DNA from: Pseudomonadota bacterium
GTDB lineage: Bacteria; Pseudomonadota; Gammaproteobacteria; Burkholderiales; Burkholderiaceae_C
Direction: 5' to 3'
Length of the DNA stretch: 64,000 bases
Assembly (NCBI GenBank): GCA_018241225.1
Contig: JAFEEG010000028.1
Span: 62,001 to 126,000, forward strand
Part shown: positions 62,501 through 64,000 of the stretch, in pieces
Numbering within the stretch: position 1 is the first letter of the stretch
Layout: each line of letters opens with the position of its first letter
Notes under the pieces: generated by a model
What the model was told of the DNA's origin: nothing
Database searches by the model: none
What the model saw: the letters and a program-made list of their open reading frames with translations, nothing else
Position numbers and translations under genes: made by a program

Positions 62501-63586
62501 GGCGGCGAGTTCACCCTGCGCGGCACCGCGAACTGGGGCGAGCCCACCACGGTGCCGGGCGGCAGCGGCATCCGCATGGACTTGCAGGGCCAGATCCGCG
62601 CCCTGCGCGTGCTGGTGCGAAGCGACCGCCAGGTCACCATGTCGGGCGACATGCAGGCCCGGCTGCAAGACCGTCAGATCACGGTACGGGGCAAGTTGCG
62701 CGCCGACCGCGGCGTGATCATCCTGCCGCCCGACACCGCGCCCAGCCTGGGAAGCGACGTTGTCGTGCGCTCGGCCGCCAAGGAGCGCGAAGCGGCGGAG
62801 GCAGCGGCGCGTGCGCAAGAAAAGGGCGCGTCGCAAGAGGCCGCGGTGAACAACCCGCAAACAGCGCGCCCGCCGGACATCCAGATCGCGCTGGATTTCG
62901 GCAAGGACTTTGCCGTGCAGGGCCACGGCATCACCACCCGCCTGGAAGGGCAGCTCGACATCCGGGCCGGCGCCACCGGCACCCCGCCGCGCATCACGGG
63001 TGAGCTGCGCACGGCCAACGGCATGTATCGCGCCTATGGCCAGCAACTGAATGTCGAGACCGGCGTGCTGCGCTTCAACGGGCCCTACGACAACCCGCAG
63101 CTCGACGTGCTGGCCATCCGGCCCAACATCAGCCAGCGTGCGGGCGTGCAGATCCGTGGCACGGCCAGCGCGCCGCGCGTGACGCTCTATTCCGAGCCGC
63201 CGCTGTCCGATGCGGAGACGCTGTCGTGGATCATGCTGGGCCGCGCGTCGGCGGCCAACGGCGGCGAGGCCATCCTGATGCAGCAGGCAGCGCTGGCGCT
63301 GCTGGGCAAGCTGGGCGCCGATCCCAGCAGCGGCAGCCTGGCCAGTCGCTTCGGGCTGGACGAGATCGGCTTCAAGGGCCCCAGCTCCAACGGCGAGCTG
63401 CACGATTCGTCGGTGACGGTGGGCAAGCGCCTGTCGCAAGACTTCTACGTGACCTACGAGCGCAGCGTGGCCGGTACGCTGGGTACTCTCTACCTGTTCT
63501 ACGACCTGACGCAGCGCCTGACCCTGCGCGGCCAGGCCGGCGAGCACTACGGGGCCGACCTGATCTACACCATCAAGTACGACTGA
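59501..63586 (+). CDS. tamB: TamB-like AsmA/DUF490 translocation protein
   Basis: 1361 residues. One N-terminal inner-membrane helix (about 32-53, LLWTAGGLLALVAMLLALAWWW), a very long beta-rich periplasmic part, and the C-terminal DUF490/TamB domain (about 1040-1361: QVTMSGDMQARLQDRQITVRGKLRADRGVI, LDFGKDFAVQGHGITTRLEGQLDIR, LSWIMLGRAS). Length suits TamB, which bridges inner and outer membranes with TamA. It starts 16 bp after tamA; its final codons overlap the tail of the convergent methyltransferase gene by 14 bp. Confidence 0.92.
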   Translation: MTDETLPPTQTQTPASAAPPRSRGKRVVRALLWTAGGLLALVAMLLALAWWWIGSNQSLAFALTQAARYMPPGQQLTHEDVDGSLLAGGHIGRLRWQGPTLAVEVHDASIGWHLPSLLQRKLSLGEVHVARLDIEPIGPKPENSPPPEPLQQVVLPLAIELPFKVDLLRWAGPPEVVASGLAGRYRYEAGEHRLQVDGVDLADGHYSAQVQLQGAAPMALHAQLDGQVKAPLDARRSIDVKAQAQLQGQLAGADARLQVKAGIEPAEDAAGMQASLIAELAPWQAQPFIRADAELKEVDLARLWPQAPATVLTGEVHAGPDAALGAQGWQGTVDLRNHRPGPWDEGQLPVEQLQAKASFDGHEWTVPELDIATGGGHIKGNGSWQPAPDPWQANIEVQRVNLSQLYSQLAGAPVEGKVEARQKEGGRIEFSADLRARGGAGAKAARDSLEGLPIDRVAAHGNWHDALLTLSDLRIEAAGAQLDGQLRARPEAQSGDGTLKLIAPGFEARVQADMAPTKGQGQLDAKVDDAAALQDWIEKLPGLRSALADLDLQGRATLQAKLTGGWQTLQQRLSAPEQPAPRGTAEPTLSAQLTSSKFAWQPEGAAERWQLRDLRATLDGSLARATIELKGDAVSPLRQATLALQGNGGLERTRQWRAEIAKLEAQVRPNTRNAPAPWKLALQRAWSATVRSESDNLQLQGSGGVALITGPVPGNVRLEWQPTRFNQSGPPTRRAWRLQTAGKMQGLPMGWAQAVGPGTLKELGVSGDLMFDGDWDIDVGDQLKAHVKLARASGDIRVQAGEAAMVRRVHSTGTGTAAEITTDAGTSGRDGPSTPAGLRQSELVVDTDGDTLRASLVWDSERAGVIKAQASTKLAKDGAGWRWPDNAPLSGQLDARMPKLGVWSMLAPPGWRVGGTLEASLALSGSRDLPNWNGRLAADELSLRAAVEGLDLRDGRLRATLGGRQLTVDEFTLHGGPGSRVRIPGRSGNLSTASSEAAADGGEFTLRGTANWGEPTTVPGGSGIRMDLQGQIRALRVLVRSDRQVTMSGDMQARLQDRQITVRGKLRADRGVIILPPDTAPSLGSDVVVRSAAKEREAAEAAARAQEKGASQEAAVNNPQTARPPDIQIALDFGKDFAVQGHGITTRLEGQLDIRAGATGTPPRITGELRTANGMYRAYGQQLNVETGVLRFNGPYDNPQLDVLAIRPNISQRAGVQIRGTASAPRVTLYSEPPLSDAETLSWIMLGRASAANGGEAILMQQAALALLGKLGADPSSGSLASRFGLDEIGFKGPSSNGELHDSSVTVGKRLSQDFYVTYERSVAGTLGTLYLFYDLTQRLTLRGQAGEHYGADLIYTIKYD

Positions 63587-64000
63587 GCTGGGCGCGGCCG
63601 CGCGCAGCCCATGCCCGGGCATGCAGTGCGATGTGTCCATCCTTGCCCTGGGGCAAGGTCTCGCGCAGCAGTTCCCGCAGGCGCAGTCGCTCGGGCTCCG
63701 GCAGCGACATGACATAGGCGGGCGCCGGCCCCTGCCCGCCCAGGAAAGGCGACCAGTAGTCGTCGAAGTCCTGGAACGGCGTGGGCACGTCCAGCGCATG
63801 CACCTCGACGCGAGCGAGGCCGGCCTGCTCGAACAGCGCGGACAAGGGTTCGGGCCGGCAAATCGCGAAGCGGCGGCCTTCATCGAGTTCACGTGCCGCG
63901 GGGTTGAGCCGAGTCGCCGCATCCCAGAAATGGCGAATGAGCTCCATGCCCTCGGCATAGTCCCAGAGGTACACGGCCACGCACCCACCGGGCCTGGTGA
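63573..64000 (-). CDS. class I SAM-dependent methyltransferase, C-terminal part (cut by window edge)
   Basis: The frame is open from the right edge to the stop at 63573, giving about 142 residues of the protein's C-terminal half. RPGGCVAVYLWDYAEGMELIRHFWDAATRL at the edge is the post-motif segment (beta-strand 5 and following helix) of UbiE/Methyltransf_11-type methyltransferases, then ICRPEPLSALFEQAGLARVEVHALDVPTPFQDFDDYWSPFLGG is characteristic of one subgroup. The SAM-binding motif I lies outside the window. It is convergent with tamB. Confidence 0.75.
   Translation of the reverse strand, partial: TRPGGCVAVYLWDYAEGMELIRHFWDAATRLNPAARELDEGRRFAICRPEPLSALFEQAGLARVEVHALDVPTPFQDFDDYWSPFLGGQGPAPAYVMSLPEPERLRLRELLRETLPQGKDGHIALHARAWAARGRAQLSRT

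Noticed and set aside
59474-63988. A 1504-codon open frame on the minus strand opposite tamB
   Set aside because: The plus-strand frame encodes a clear TamB with membrane helix and DUF490 domain. The antisense product is rich in Ala, Gly, Arg, Gln and His without domains, the usual mirror of GC-rich codon bias.

Overview
The window is strongly G+C-rich and densely coding. No intergenic gap exceeds about 165 bases, so no long stretch without a gene needs explaining. Gene content and style point to a soil or rhizosphere betaproteobacterium of the Comamonadaceae, most likely Variovorax or a close relative: beta-ketoadipate genes under PcaQ/PcaR-type regulators, a Bug-type solute receptor, a hydroxycinnamate cluster, and a REP-like element with the CCCCCCGAGGGGG / CCTCCCTTGGGGCGG motif. 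The genus is inferred; no rRNA gene is present. I see no tRNA, rRNA, CRISPR array, insertion sequence or prophage.

Layout. 1-7.8 kb: phosphonate locus. An aminoethylphosphonate-type ABC importer (ATPase cut by the left edge, plus binding protein) diverges from gntR-phnA-phnY-HD oxygenase-FAD oxidoreductase, with a perfect 19-bp palindrome between them. 7.8-8.4 kb: TrmO-like gene. 8.4-13.3 kb: molybdenum-linked cluster with a Mop-domain protein, a lipoprotein of two sulfite-oxidase-fold domains, a DUF2325 protein, a GAF/Fis regulator, a ModE DNA-binding domain without its molybdate-binding half, and a second sulfite-oxidase-fold protein. Two ModE-box-like dyads with the same 8-bp spacer precede the two sulfite-oxidase-fold genes. 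13.3-24.9 kb: hydroxycinnamate (ferulate/coumarate) cluster with CouO-like amidohydrolase, crotonase, feruloyl-CoA synthase, SDR, a five-domain Liv-type ABC importer, acyl-CoA dehydrogenase and MarR. 24.9-31.2 kb: miscellaneous genes (SRAP-like protein, SDR, TauE/SafE, ornithine cyclodeaminase family, Bug receptor, Omp85-type barrel). 31.3-34.8 kb: pcaF-pcaJ-pcaI diverging from pcaR. 34.8-43.8 kb: small accessory and transport genes. 43.9-48.7 kb: lipoprotein Ntn-hydrolase acylase, then a KAS/ACP/PAP2 triad. 48.8-53.5 kb: DUF1841, pcaQ diverging from pcaHG, an AraC regulator, and an exported fumarylacetoacetate-hydrolase-fold protein. 53.6-57.5 kb: DUF4189 and cytochrome c4, diverging from MoxR-GNAT-VWA. 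57.5-63.6 kb: tamA-tamB, then the tail of a methyltransferase at the right edge.

How it fits together. The cell appears able to take phosphorus from phosphonates (aminophosphonate to phosphonoacetaldehyde to phosphonoacetate to acetate plus phosphate). It also appears able to feed lignin-derived hydroxycinnamates through CoA-dependent side-chain shortening into protocatechuate, with ring cleavage by PcaHG and completion by PcaIJ and PcaF. pcaB, pcaC, pcaD and vanillate demethylase genes are not in the window. The observations I rate highest are the molybdenum cluster with a split ModE and repeated ModE-like boxes, the beta-oxidative hydroxycinnamate gene set, and a possible pseudoknot directly against the tamA start codon.
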